DNA from: HKCCE3408 sp039183205
GTDB lineage: Bacteria > Pseudomonadota > Alphaproteobacteria > Rhodobacterales > Rhodobacteraceae
Direction of reading: 5' to 3'
NCBI GenBank assembly: GCA_039183205.1
Contig: JBCDBR010000024.1
Span: 1 to 64,000 of the forward strand
DNA: 64,000 nucleotides
Shown: positions 17,432 through 26,356 of the stretch, in pieces
Numbering within the stretch: the first letter of the stretch is position 1
Layout: each line of letters starts with the position of its first letter
Position numbers and translations under genes: made by a program
The notes under the pieces: model-generated
The model's database searches: none
Told to the model about the DNA's origin: nothing
The model's input: only the letters and a program-made list of their open reading frames with translations

Positions 17432-17459
17432 TTTACCTTTGGGCAATCCGGGCTAAACC
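17432..17459 (+). promoter_or_regulatory. Putative eno promoter
   Basis: TTTACC at 17432-17437 and TAAACC at 17454-17459 are 16 bases apart and end 33 bp before the eno start codon. The block TTTACCTTTGG is shared with the region before the Fur-family gene. Inference from pattern only. Confidence 0.35.
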
Positions 17460-17492
17460 CGCGCTGACGCTTTGCTGCAAGGAACGCCCGCC

Positions 17493-18770
17493 ATGAGCAC
17501 CATCATCGATATCCATGCCCGCGAGATCCTCGATAGCCGCGGCAATCCAACCGTCGAGGTCGATGTGACCCTAGAGGACGGGACGATGGGGCGCGCTGCC
17601 GTGCCGTCGGGTGCCTCGACCGGCGTGCATGAAGCGGTTGAAAAACGCGATGGCGATGCCGCGCGCTACAAGGGTAAAGGCGTTTTGGAGGCCGTGGCAT
17701 CGGTCAATGGCATTCTGGCCGAAGGTCTGATCGGCGCGGACGCGACTGAACAAGAAGCCATTGATGCCGGCATGATCGACATGGATGGCACGCCCAACAA
17801 AGGCAAACTGGGTGCAAATGCCATACTCGGCGTAAGCTTGGCTGTGGCCAAAGCCGCGGCCGACTACACCGAACAGCCGCTTTACCGTTATGTCGGCGGG
17901 ACGGCCGCGCGCGTCCTCCCGGTACCGATGATGAACATCATCAATGGCGGTGAACATGCCGACAATCCGATCGATATCCAGGAATTCATGATCATGCCGA
18001 TCTCGGCACCTTCGGTTGCAGACGCGGTGCGCATGGGGTCGGAGGTTTTTCACACGCTCAAAAAAGAACTCTCTTCGGCAGGTCTTTCGACAGGGATCGG
18101 CGATGAGGGTGGATTTGCACCAAACCTGTCCTCCACGCGCGATGCGCTCGATTTCATTCTGCGTTCGGTTGAAAAGGCCGGCTACCAGGCCGGAGACGAC
18201 ATTATGCTCGCGCTCGATTGCGCATCGACGGAATACTTTAAAGACGGCGCATATGTGCTTGCCGGTGAGGATAAAACACTGTCAGCCGAAGACAATGTCG
18301 CGTATCTCTCGGGGCTCTGCAGCGATTATCCGATCCTCAGCATCGAAGATGGTTGTGCCGAAGACGATTGGGACGGCTGGAAAATGCTGACCGCGGCGCT
18401 CGGCGACAAAGTCCAGCTTGTCGGCGACGATCTGTTTGTCACCAATCCCACACGTCTTCAGATGGGGATCGATCAGGGGGCGGCAAATTCGCTTTTGGTC
18501 AAGGTCAATCAGATCGGCACCTTGTCGGAAACGTTGGCAGCCGTGAACTTGGCGCATCGACACCAGATGACCTGCGTGATGTCGCACCGGTCAGGTGAGA
18601 CCGAGGATGCCACAATCGCGGATCTTGCCGTGGCCACCAATTGTGGCCAGATCAAAACCGGCAGCCTGGCGCGCTCGGACCGGTTGGCCAAATATAACCA
18701 ACTGATCCGGATCGAAGAGATGTTAGGGGAAACAGCGACTTACGCAGGGACATCGATCCTAAGGGAATAA
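17493..18770 (+). CDS. eno: Enolase
   Basis: This 425-residue glycolytic enzyme converts 2-phosphoglycerate to phosphoenolpyruvate. It begins STIIDIHAREILDSRGNPTV and carries PVPMMNIINGGEHADN, the metal ligands in LALDCASTEY, SIEDGCAEDDWDGW and VGDDLFVTNP, the Lys of LLVKVNQIGTLSET and the MSHRSGETED loop. The ATG at 17493 has AAGGAA upstream. Length is standard. Confidence 0.97.
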   Translation: MSTIIDIHAREILDSRGNPTVEVDVTLEDGTMGRAAVPSGASTGVHEAVEKRDGDAARYKGKGVLEAVASVNGILAEGLIGADATEQEAIDAGMIDMDGTPNKGKLGANAILGVSLAVAKAAADYTEQPLYRYVGGTAARVLPVPMMNIINGGEHADNPIDIQEFMIMPISAPSVADAVRMGSEVFHTLKKELSSAGLSTGIGDEGGFAPNLSSTRDALDFILRSVEKAGYQAGDDIMLALDCASTEYFKDGAYVLAGEDKTLSAEDNVAYLSGLCSDYPILSIEDGCAEDDWDGWKMLTAALGDKVQLVGDDLFVTNPTRLQMGIDQGAANSLLVKVNQIGTLSETLAAVNLAHRHQMTCVMSHRSGETEDATIADLAVATNCGQIKTGSLARSDRLAKYNQLIRIEEMLGETATYAGTSILRE

Positions 18771-18898
18771 GCGGTCGAGCCGAATTTGTCGCCTATCGCA
18801 AGGGGCTAGAGGCGGGATGCATCGAGTCTGAGACAGAAATCGCAGCATTCCGCGCGGCCCGCGCGGCGCTTGAGCGGGTCGAGGCGGCGCTCCGCCGC

Positions 18899-19522
18899 TT
18901 GGGCTTTCGGTTTTGGTGCGAGGACGACACCCCACCGCGCGCACCATTGCGAAACACACCGCATGCGGCCCTTGCCCGCCTCAACGCCTTTCACGAACGG
19001 GTTTGGCCTGTTCCTTACGCGGTACGTTCGGCCGCACTTTTATTGGGCGAGGTCGATTTCCGGCAATCGCCGAAACAAGGCAAACCCGCGCATTTGCATA
19101 ATCACGCGACGCCGCTTGAGGCGCTCTGCGAATTCGATCCGGTATTCTTTGAGACACAATACGCGGTAAATTCGATCATGGACGACTTGGCAGACGACCA
19201 ACATCACATCCTGGAACATCGGTATTTCGAATTTGCGCCGGATGCCTTTCATAAAGCCAACATCTCTGGTGGCGCAGGCTATGACGTGGACAGCCAAGAT
19301 CGCGCACTCGACCCATTTGTACCACTGGCCGGGATGACGTTTTTGCAGTTCTTGGACGAAACCATCGCGCGTGGCGGGTTTTTCGGCGCATTGCAAAGCA
19401 CGCGAGGCGCAAGCGTGTCGTCGGGCTGGGGCCCTACGGACCCGTATGGTCATGATGCGCCCCGGACCCCAATGCCGGCACAGCTTGGCGCGACGCTTCG
19501 CGAGGCCGCCGCATGGGCATAA
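18899..19522 (+). CDS. Conserved-looking protein of unknown function, start uncertain
   Basis: The frame is open from about 18697, inside eno, to 19522, but contains no ATG or GTG before the coding region becomes convincing; the only common start is TTG at 18899, without a good ribosome site. The peptide upstream of this TTG (FRAARAALERVEAALRRL) also looks like genuine helix, so the true gene may start further upstream with a rare codon. The protein is rich in His/Asp/Trp (HLHNHATPLEALCEFDP, DDQHHILEHRYFEFAPDAFH), which could indicate an enzyme. No family is recognised. It overlaps the next GNAT gene by 10 bp. Confidence 0.6.
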   Translation: MGFRFWCEDDTPPRAPLRNTPHAALARLNAFHERVWPVPYAVRSAALLLGEVDFRQSPKQGKPAHLHNHATPLEALCEFDPVFFETQYAVNSIMDDLADDQHHILEHRYFEFAPDAFHKANISGGAGYDVDSQDRALDPFVPLAGMTFLQFLDETIARGGFFGALQSTRGASVSSGWGPTDPYGHDAPRTPMPAQLGATLREAAAWA

Positions 19523-20007
19523 ACTTTGTCGAGCCGAGCGGTTCCGCGGAAATTGCCGCGTTTGACGCGCTATGCTGGGATTATCTGGCCTTTTTACGCA
19601 GCCAAACCGGGCCGTTTCGCGCCGCACTCGACATCGTATATTCCGACGCGATCTATGCCGCGGCATTGGCCAAGCGCCCGGCCCCGCCTCACGGCCTACA
19701 GCGGTTGGCACTGTGCGACGACCAGGCTTTGGGCTGCGGAACGATCCAAACGTTTCAGCCCGGCGATGCGGAGATCAAACGCGTTTTCGTAGCCCCAGGC
19801 GCGCGTGGCACGGGGATGGGACGGGCCTTAATGGCGCAACTGATCACCGATTGCCGCGCGCTTGGCTTTTCGCGCATCCTTATGGATACTGGCGCCCCGT
19901 TGATCGCCGCGCAGCGGCTTTACGACCAATTGGGGTTCATGCGCCGCGACCCCTACGCGCCGGGCCCGGCGCGCGACGCATTCGTTTATTTTGAGATGGA
20001 GCTTTGA
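19513..20007 (+). CDS. GNAT family N-acetyltransferase
   Basis: This 164-residue protein has the GNAT fold: the acetyl-CoA-binding motif A is VFVAPGARGTGMGRALMAQL near residues 90-110, followed by AQRLYDQLGFMRRDPYA, the usual motif B ending. The substrate is unknown. It overlaps the preceding unknown gene and ends just before the cupin gene, forming a short cluster downstream of eno. Confidence 0.88.
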   Translation: MGINFVEPSGSAEIAAFDALCWDYLAFLRSQTGPFRAALDIVYSDAIYAAALAKRPAPPHGLQRLALCDDQALGCGTIQTFQPGDAEIKRVFVAPGARGTGMGRALMAQLITDCRALGFSRILMDTGAPLIAAQRLYDQLGFMRRDPYAPGPARDAFVYFEMEL

Positions 20008-20009
20008 TC

Positions 20010-20429
20010 ATGGACGCCGCCGAAATCATTGCCCGGCTCGAGCTCGTGCCTCATCCCGAAGGCGGACATTACCGCCAAACATGGGTTGCAGACGGGCCGG
20101 GCCGTCCGTCCGGCAGCTGCATTTATTTCCTGCTAGCCGCCGGCGAGCGAAGCCACTGGCACAAGGTTGACGCCGCGGAGATCTGGCATTTTCATGCCGG
20201 TGCGGACCTGTTGTTGATGCTCTCCGACCACGATGCGGGACCGGCGCGCATGCAGCGTCTCACGCCCGATCTTTCCCGCGGCGCGCCGCAATACATCGTT
20301 GCCCCGAATATCTGGCAAGCAGCAGAAACGACGGGCGATTTTACGCTGGTGTCCTGTACCGTATCGCCCGGGTTTCAATTCGATGGCTTCACGCTGGCGC
20401 CGCCGGGTTTTGACATCCCTCTGGGCTAG
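20010..20429 (+). CDS. Cupin_5 / DUF985 family protein
   Basis: This 139-residue protein matches the DUF985 cupins: it opens with LVPHPEGGHYRQTW and continues with SCIYFLLAAGERSHWHKVDAAEIWHFHAG, whose His and Glu residues form the cupin metal site, and ends with FDGFTLAPPGF. The biochemical role is not established. The ATG at 20010, preceded by GGAG, is preferred over a TTG six bases upstream. The gene converges on the next gene with a 4-bp overlap. Confidence 0.88.
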   Translation: MDAAEIIARLELVPHPEGGHYRQTWVADGPGRPSGSCIYFLLAAGERSHWHKVDAAEIWHFHAGADLLLMLSDHDAGPARMQRLTPDLSRGAPQYIVAPNIWQAAETTGDFTLVSCTVSPGFQFDGFTLAPPGFDIPLG

Positions 20430-21343
20430 TCCCGCCCACGAATACGGCGCAGGATCGCGTGCGCCGGCATCGACCAGGCGCTGTGCAGCCAGGTACCACC
20501 CAAGGTTCGCACCTCCGCGCCAGCGCCCAGTTTGAACCGGTCAATGCCGGCGGTACGGCGCGCGTTCAGCACGCCCAAATCCATCATCACATGGCCGCGC
20601 GCGGCAAGGTATTGGACAGCCTCCCACATCAGAAGATTGTGGGCGGACAGGCGTTTACCTTCTTTCGTGGTCCATCCGATTTGATAGGTCGTCATCGGCC
20701 CGTGGCGCAGAAAGAGCATCGCGGCCAGCGTTTCGCGGTTCTTTCGCGCCAGAAAAAGCTGGACCGATCCCGGTTCCAGCCGGGCCATTTCCGTCAACAG
20801 GGGGTGCGGCAGGCTCCGGTATTTGCGCAGCCTTTGTTGTCCGCGATCTTCTTCGAACAGCCAATGATCGCCGCCCGGGATAAAGTCGTGCCGCTCCGCG
20901 ATCAGGCCTTGACGTTGGGCATGGCGAAGGCGGTTACGCCACTTCTGATCCATCCGCGCCAAGATGGCATCGGCGCCACCTGCCAGCGGCAGCATTGCCA
21001 CCCGCGCAGGCCGGGCGATGGGAAGAAATCCAGCTTGTCGGAAACTGTCGCCATCGGTCGTGCCTTCAGGGCTGACAAAAAGATGCCGGAGGCCAAGCGC
21101 GCGGCGCATCCCGGCCAGTCCGGCAATGCGGAAATTGCCGCGATGTTCGTTCCAAACCGGGCCGCGGCTGACAACACCGGTCGGCCCGAAGCCCGGGACA
21201 CGCCGGACGAGGATTGTTGCCGCCCCGCCTGGCAAAGCGTGGTGCGACATGTCCACGCCAAGGCGCATCAAGGCTAAGTTAAACAATGCGCTTTGCTGCA
21301 ACGGAACAGGCATCTCGGGCGGAGGTGGTGCAAAGTCGAACAT
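20426..21343 (-). CDS. FemAB-like / GNAT acyltransferase family protein
   Basis: This 305-residue protein contains a GNAT-like fold of the Acetyltransf_6/FemAB type. The segment LARMDQKWRNRLRHAQRQGL is characteristic, and the C-terminal half has TTYQIGWTTKEGKRLSAHNLLMWEAV followed by MDLGVLN. Related proteins transfer acyl or aminoacyl groups, in some bacteria to peptidoglycan or lipids; the substrate here is unknown. No signal peptide is seen, so it is probably cytoplasmic or peripheral. It is convergent with the cupin gene. Confidence 0.75.
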   Translation of the reverse strand: MFDFAPPPPEMPVPLQQSALFNLALMRLGVDMSHHALPGGAATILVRRVPGFGPTGVVSRGPVWNEHRGNFRIAGLAGMRRALGLRHLFVSPEGTTDGDSFRQAGFLPIARPARVAMLPLAGGADAILARMDQKWRNRLRHAQRQGLIAERHDFIPGGDHWLFEEDRGQQRLRKYRSLPHPLLTEMARLEPGSVQLFLARKNRETLAAMLFLRHGPMTTYQIGWTTKEGKRLSAHNLLMWEAVQYLAARGHVMMDLGVLNARRTAGIDRFKLGAGAEVRTLGGTWLHSAWSMPAHAILRRIRGRD

Positions 21344-21669
21344 GGTGGCGCCACGCTATGGCTTTCGTGGTGAATTCCTGGTTAATCCGCGTCGCGATCC
21401 GCCGTCCAAACGCCAACTGCGCTCGAATGCAGGATTTTTCGTTCCAGCCCGTCAGGTGCGGTGATCACGACAAGCCGGCATTGGCACGCGTGGAACGCAT
21501 GCGGGACCAACCTGGCCGACCATGTGTTGGGAATCGCATACCGGCCCGCAGTGCAATCTGCCCGACCTTGGGGCGCCGAACCGGCCAAAGCCACAGGCGC
21601 GAACCGCGCGGTCCGGGGCGCCCATTCGCACCGCGATGGCTCCCGGATGGGGGCCTGAGCGGGGCGAAG
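21344..21669. other. Intergenic region, no supported gene
   Basis: 326 bp between two minus-strand genes (the FemAB-like gene begins at 21343; tyrS ends at 21670). Short open frames exist on both strands, but none resembles a known family or carries a good ribosome site. No RNA gene or repeat is seen. Confidence 0.5.
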
Positions 21670-22926
21670 CTACTCCTCTGCCAGCGTCACCAAAGCGTGC
21701 CGCTTTTTCCCCGCGCTCAGCTTGATCGGCTCAGTCAGATCAGCCGCGTCGATCATGAGCCCTGCATCACGAAGGGGTGCGTCATTTAGCCGAGCTCCGT
21801 TCTCCGCAATCAGCCGTTTGGCCTCCTTGCCAGATTTGGCGAGCCCCGCCCGCGTGATCAATTGCACAACCGAAATGCCATCGGCCAATTCCGCCGCCGT
21901 CATTTTCAACGTCGGGAGGTCTTCGCCCGACCCGCCCTTTTCGAAAACATCGCGTGCGGTTGCTTCCGCAGCGGCGGCCGCGGCCTGTCCATGCAGCAAG
22001 CTTGTCACCGCATTCGCCAAGGCGATCTTTGCCTCGTTGATCTCTGACCCGCCAAGCGCGCCCATACGCACGCAGTCGTCCACCGAAAATTCGGTGAACA
22101 TCTTCAGGAACTTCCCGACATCGGCGTCGTCCACATTGCGCCACCATTGCCAAAACTGATACGGGCTCATCATGTCGTCATTCAGCCAAACGGCGCCATC
22201 TACCGACTTTCCCATCTTTTTCCCGTCAGAGCGCGTCACCAAAGGTGTTGTCAGTCCAAACGCCTCGGTCGCCTCGACCCTGCGGATCAGATCGGCACCG
22301 GAGACGATATTGCCCCACTGATCCGACCCGCCCATCTGCAAAACACAGCCATAGCGGCGGTGTAGCTCCAAAAAGTCGTAGGCCTGCAAAAGCATGTAAT
22401 TGAACTCGATGAAGCTGAGCGATTGTTCGCGGTCGAGCCGCGATTTAACGCTTTCGAAGCTGAGCATGCGGTTGATCGTAAAGTGCCGACCAATGTCGCG
22501 CAAAAACGCGACATAGCGCAGCTCATCCAGCCAATCTGCATTGTTGACCAACGGGCTGTCGGTCGGACCGTCGCCATAGGAGATGTAGCGCGAAAACACT
22601 TGGCGAATGCTGGTTGCGTTTGCCTCTATGTCGTCGACGGACAGCATCTTGCGCATCTCGTCCTTGCCCGACGGATCGCCAACCTTGGTCGTGCCGCCGC
22701 CCATCAGGGTGATCGGCCTGTGGCCGGTCCGCTGCAACCAGCGCAGCAGCATGATCTGCACGAGATTGCCGATATGGAGCGAGCGCGCCGTCAAATCGTA
22801 TCCGATATAGCCGGTGACCACCCCGTCATAGAGCTGCTGATCCAATTCCTGTAGATCGGTGCAATCGGCCAAAAAGCCCCGCGCCGATATCTCGGTCAGA
22901 AATTCAGATTTGGGGTGGTAGGTCAT
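21670..22926 (-). CDS. tyrS: Tyrosine--tRNA ligase
   Basis: This 418-residue class I synthetase charges tRNA-Tyr. It has YDLTARSLHIGNLVQIM (HIGH-like motif near residue 50), LMGGGTTKVGDPSGK, the tyrosine-binding NYMLLQAYDF, QMGGSDQWGNIVSG and TRSDGKKMGKSVDG (KMSKS-like). The C-terminal S4 RNA-binding domain is recognisable around LITRAGLAKSGKEAKRLI. Length is normal. It is divergent from anmK. Confidence 0.96.
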   Translation of the reverse strand: MTYHPKSEFLTEISARGFLADCTDLQELDQQLYDGVVTGYIGYDLTARSLHIGNLVQIMLLRWLQRTGHRPITLMGGGTTKVGDPSGKDEMRKMLSVDDIEANATSIRQVFSRYISYGDGPTDSPLVNNADWLDELRYVAFLRDIGRHFTINRMLSFESVKSRLDREQSLSFIEFNYMLLQAYDFLELHRRYGCVLQMGGSDQWGNIVSGADLIRRVEATEAFGLTTPLVTRSDGKKMGKSVDGAVWLNDDMMSPYQFWQWWRNVDDADVGKFLKMFTEFSVDDCVRMGALGGSEINEAKIALANAVTSLLHGQAAAAAAEATARDVFEKGGSGEDLPTLKMTAAELADGISVVQLITRAGLAKSGKEAKRLIAENGARLNDAPLRDAGLMIDAADLTEPIKLSAGKKRHALVTLAEE

Positions 22927-22997
22927 GGGCCCCTCGTGCGATTTAAGCCTTGGGGTCTATAACGGGGGCGGGGGTGAAGGGAAAGGGCGAACGGCCA

Positions 22998-24092
22998 GTG
23001 CTCACCATCGCGGGGGCCATGTCCGGGACATCCCTGGACGGCGTCGATATCGCGGTGATCGAGACCGACGGCACGGACGTTCTGCGTTTTGGGAAAACGG
23101 CCAACCGCCGCTACACACCAAACGAGCAAGCCCAAATCCGCGCCGCCTTTGGCCTCTGGCCCGGCGATGGACGTGTCCCAGCGGCTGCGCGGGTTGTTGA
23201 GGCGGCCCATGCCGACGCGATGGCCGGGCTCGACGCGGTGACAGCGCTTGGCTTTCACGGCCAGACCCTGGCGCATGACCCCCAAAACGGCCGCACGCAT
23301 CAAGCCGGCGACGGCGCATGCCTGTCCGACACGTTAGGCCTGCCGGTGATTTGGGATTTTCGCAGCGCGGACATGGCCCTTGGAGGTCACGGCGCGCCGT
23401 TGGCACCTTTTTATCATTGGGCATTGGCGCGCCGGCTTCGCGCCCTTGCGCCGATCGCATTCCTCGATCTTGGCGGTATGGGCACCATCTCCTGGGTCGA
23501 CCCCACGTCCGATGCGCCGGAGGCCGATGGCGCGCTCATGGCGTTTGACACCGGGCCGGCAACTGCGCCGCTGGACGATCTTATGCGCGTCCGACGCGCC
23601 GGGCGCTATGACACAGACGGCGCGCAGACATCCGCTGGCACGGCCGACATGGCCGCGGTTGCCGCCTTTCTCGACGATGGCTACTTCCTCAAAATGCCGC
23701 CGAAATCGCTCGACCGGAACGCCTTTCCCTATCTTGTACCTGCATTTGAGACGCTGTCGGTCGAAGACGCCTTGGCCACTTTGGCCGCTTGCGCCGCAGC
23801 GTCGGTCGCCCAGGCGCTATCGTTTTTGCCACAGGTGCCGGCACGGGTTTTGGTATCCGGCGGCGGGCGCCATAACCGCGGGCTGATGGCAGCCCTTGGC
23901 GCGGCACTGCCCTGCCCCGTCGCTCCGGTCGAGACGGCTGGGCTCGACGGTGACGCGCTTGAGGCACAAGCCATTGCCTACCTCGCCGCGCGCGTCGCGC
24001 TTGGCATGACCACCAGCGCGCCGGGGACAACAGGCGTGCCGGCCGCCGTGGGCGGAGGCCAGGTTTCGGGCGATCTACGGCTGGACCGTTAA
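22998..24092 (+). CDS. anmK: Anhydro-N-acetylmuramic acid kinase
   Basis: This 364-residue kinase phosphorylates and opens 1,6-anhydro-MurNAc in cell-wall recycling. The phosphate-binding loop GAMSGTSLDGVDIAVIE is at the N-terminus, followed by FHGQTLAHDP and WDFRSADMALGGHGAPL. A GTG start at 22998 places the conserved loop close to the N-terminus as in relatives; an in-frame ATG at 22950 would add 16 poorly conserved residues. The gene is divergent from tyrS, a common pairing in this bacterial group. Confidence 0.92.
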   Translation: MLTIAGAMSGTSLDGVDIAVIETDGTDVLRFGKTANRRYTPNEQAQIRAAFGLWPGDGRVPAAARVVEAAHADAMAGLDAVTALGFHGQTLAHDPQNGRTHQAGDGACLSDTLGLPVIWDFRSADMALGGHGAPLAPFYHWALARRLRALAPIAFLDLGGMGTISWVDPTSDAPEADGALMAFDTGPATAPLDDLMRVRRAGRYDTDGAQTSAGTADMAAVAAFLDDGYFLKMPPKSLDRNAFPYLVPAFETLSVEDALATLAACAAASVAQALSFLPQVPARVLVSGGGRHNRGLMAALGAALPCPVAPVETAGLDGDALEAQAIAYLAARVALGMTTSAPGTTGVPAAVGGGQVSGDLRLDR

Positions 24093-24106
24093 TCGCGCCG
24101 CACGGT

Positions 24107-24850
24107 TCACGCCAGCAAGGCACGAAGCACCGCTAGGCGGGCCGGCGGCATCGATCCGATCTCGAGCGCAGTAAAGACATGCAGCGTCCCAAGGTCGCGG
24201 TCGATCACGGCATGATCGGACACCCATCCGCCCATAGCCAGGTAGCTTTGCAGAAGCGGTGGCAGCGATGATCGCGCTGCCTTAAAATCTGGCTTTTCGG
24301 GCGCGAGGGCGTCGAAATGGACGACCTCCGCTGCCTTTTGCACCGGACGCCATGCCGCCGGGCCGATATAGCGATCCCGCAACAGACCGAAGGCGGGACG
24401 ATAAGGCGCTACCGACATGCCTTCAAAGGACGAACAGCCAAAGATCATACGCGCCTCTTTGCGATCCACATATGCCGCAAGCGCGGCCCAGGTCATGCGC
24501 AGGACATCTGCCGAGGATTGGGCCGTTGTGCATGCGGACGGGTCAATGCAAAAGCGCCCCAGTTCCAACATGTTGCCGCGATAGCTGGCCAGGCCCGAAA
24601 GACCGTAGAATTGCGCGGAATAGCTCTGATCGACGGCGCGGCCATCGCCGAGCGGCAAGAGCCGGAAATACCCGACCAAGCGGCCATCCGCCTCGGTCTC
24701 GATCAATGCGTGGTCACACGCGGCATCAAACGCGTCGCAATCGCCCGCGCCGTCGCGAAAAGCGGCGCTGCGCAATTCGAGACCGGCGGACACATCTTCG
24801 GGCGATTGCGCCAGCCGCGCTCGGTACCCGCCACGCGCCAATAGGATCAT
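24107..24850 (-). CDS. OlsB-like GNAT acyltransferase (ornithine lipid synthesis type)
   Basis: This 247-residue protein matches the L-ornithine N-alpha-acyltransferase family (OlsB, formerly called hemolysin-like). Supporting segments are LELGRFCIDPSA, IFGCSSFEGMS, PLLQSYLAMGGWVSDHAVID and the ending DLGTLHVFT. OlsB transfers a 3-hydroxyacyl group from ACP to ornithine. No olsA partner is adjacent within the visible sequence, so the assignment rests on the protein alone. It lies 23 bp downstream of bamE on the same strand. Confidence 0.75.
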   Translation of the reverse strand: MILLARGGYRARLAQSPEDVSAGLELRSAAFRDGAGDCDAFDAACDHALIETEADGRLVGYFRLLPLGDGRAVDQSYSAQFYGLSGLASYRGNMLELGRFCIDPSACTTAQSSADVLRMTWAALAAYVDRKEARMIFGCSSFEGMSVAPYRPAFGLLRDRYIGPAAWRPVQKAAEVVHFDALAPEKPDFKAARSSLPPLLQSYLAMGGWVSDHAVIDRDLGTLHVFTALEIGSMPPARLAVLRALLA

Positions 24851-24873
24851 GCCAAAACCTCGGCGGCGCTGTG

Positions 24874-25338
24874 CTACCCGTCTCCGCCAATAATATTGCC
24901 GACATCAAGCCGGCCAAAGTTCCTGAGGATTTGAGTAAGAACGGTGACTTCACCCAATCCACCGCCCGTAACCCTGCGCGATAGTTGCACGAATTGCCCG
25001 TCCTCAAGGCCAAAGCGTTCGATGTTTCGGACCACGCCATCATCGTCGAATGTAATGGCCAGCACATCGCGCTCAATGACCTCGGGGGCTTGGTATGCAA
25101 AGCTGCGGATGCGATAGGAGGCGTAGAACCACGCATCTTCGCGGATCACGCCCGAAGTCGAAGGTCGCCCCACGCTCAAGGCCAGGCTGTCGCGGGTATC
25201 AACCCCTGGCAGGATAGCCTCGATCTCATCATCGGGCGGGACAAAGCCATGGTTTCGGTAGGTCGCAGAACACGACGAAAGCGCCAACGTCAGTGCCAGC
25301 ACGGCCCCCCATCGCATCGCTGTCGCTGCCCAGCTCAT
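24874..25338 (-). CDS. bamE: Outer membrane protein assembly factor BamE (SmpA/OmlA lipoprotein)
   Basis: 154 residues. A lipoprotein signal ends in LALSSCS, with the lipidated Cys near residue 23, and the mature domain contains HGFVPPDDEIEAILPGVDTRDSL and PSTSGVIREDAWFYASY, typical of BamE in alphaproteobacteria. BamE is a subunit of the BAM complex that inserts beta-barrel proteins. The ATG at 25338 has a GGAGG ribosome site; a longer open frame upstream is not supported. It is divergent from yceD. Confidence 0.9.
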   Translation of the reverse strand: MSWAATAMRWGAVLALTLALSSCSATYRNHGFVPPDDEIEAILPGVDTRDSLALSVGRPSTSGVIREDAWFYASYRIRSFAYQAPEVIERDVLAITFDDDGVVRNIERFGLEDGQFVQLSRRVTGGGLGEVTVLTQILRNFGRLDVGNIIGGDG

Positions 25339-25420
25339 CACATCCTCCAGGCCAAATGGCGCCTTGCCACGGCCAGTATTCCTTTCTATCGCCATAACCG
25401 AGAGCTGGAATTGAGGCAAG

Positions 25421-25990
25421 ATGACCGCGCCGAGAGAGATCACGGATCAAAGCCAGGCCCGGGTGCCGGCGCCGGCAATTTTCCGGGCGGCGGGCCTTGA
25501 TGTGCAGATCCTGCCCGATGCGGCATGGCGCGCATCGCTTCAGGCGTCTATGAACCTGACCGCCCTGCGCAAGGTCCGGCTGGCGGGCCAAATCGCTGTG
25601 ATTGATGGTGGTTTGGTGCTGACGGCCCAATTCGGCGCAACGGTCGTGCAGCCATGCGTGGTGACACTGGAGCCCGTCCAGACACGGATTGAGGCGCCGG
25701 TGCGCCGAACCTATCTCGACAACCTGCCCGTACCCGCGGGGGACGAGGCCGAAATACCCCAAGACGATAGCCTAGAAGCACTCGGTCCCGTCATTGATTT
25801 GGCGGAGGTCTTAGCGGAGGCTTTATCGCTAAACCTGCCGCTATACCCGCGCGCGGCCGGCGCAGAGCTGGGCCAGACCATTTTCACCGGCGATGATGCA
25901 ACCCCGATGACCGATGAAGACACCAAGCCGTTTGCTGGTCTCGAGGCCTTGAAGTCGGACCTTCCAGAGGCCTCTGGATCGGACGACTGA
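25421..25990 (+). CDS. yceD: YceD / DUF177 family protein
   Basis: This 189-residue protein contains the DUF177 pattern: LTALRKVRLAGQIAV, then TAQFGATVVQPCVVTLEPVQ and an acidic ELAEVLAEALSLNLPLYPR-like region. In other bacteria YceD is encoded beside rpmF and is implicated in 23S rRNA accumulation. The usual CxxC is reduced to a single Cys here (VQPCVVT). It is the first gene of the yceD-rpmF-plsX-fabH group and is divergent from bamE. Confidence 0.9.
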   Translation: MTAPREITDQSQARVPAPAIFRAAGLDVQILPDAAWRASLQASMNLTALRKVRLAGQIAVIDGGLVLTAQFGATVVQPCVVTLEPVQTRIEAPVRRTYLDNLPVPAGDEAEIPQDDSLEALGPVIDLAEVLAEALSLNLPLYPRAAGAELGQTIFTGDDATPMTDEDTKPFAGLEALKSDLPEASGSDD

Positions 25991-26135
25991 GACACCTTAA
26001 TTTTTGGCTTGCGCGGCGCCGGGATTTGAGTATTTTCCGCCCCTCACACGATCCGCCGCCTCCTGCGGCGTGACCAAGGCATTCCGTTTGATAGTCGGGG
26101 CTCGACCGCCCCTGGACCAAATCCGAGGTTGAGAC

Positions 26136-26342
26136 ATGGCCGTCCCCCAGAATCGCGTTACGCGGTCCCGCCGCAATAACCGCCGTTCGCATGATGCACT
26201 TTCCGCAGCAAACCCGAACGAATGCAGCAATTGCGGTGAGTTGAAGCGGCCGCATCACATTTGCCCATCCTGCGGCCACTATGCCGACCGTGAAGTGATC
26301 GCGCAGGCCGACGAGATCGATCTCGACGACGACGCGGCATAA
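26136..26342 (+). CDS. rpmF: 50S ribosomal protein L32
   Basis: This 68-residue ribosomal protein begins MAVPQNRVTRSRRNNRRSHD and has a zinc ribbon, ECSNCGELKRPHHICPSCG, with two CxxC pairs. Its position between yceD and plsX is the standard order. Confidence 0.97.
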   Translation: MAVPQNRVTRSRRNNRRSHDALSAANPNECSNCGELKRPHHICPSCGHYADREVIAQADEIDLDDDAA

Positions 26343-26356
26343 CCTGCCGCTTTGGG

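Noticed and set aside
21286..21789. Plus-strand frame between the FemAB-like gene and tyrS
   Set aside because: It overlaps the starts and ends of two convincing minus-strand genes and has shadow-type composition.
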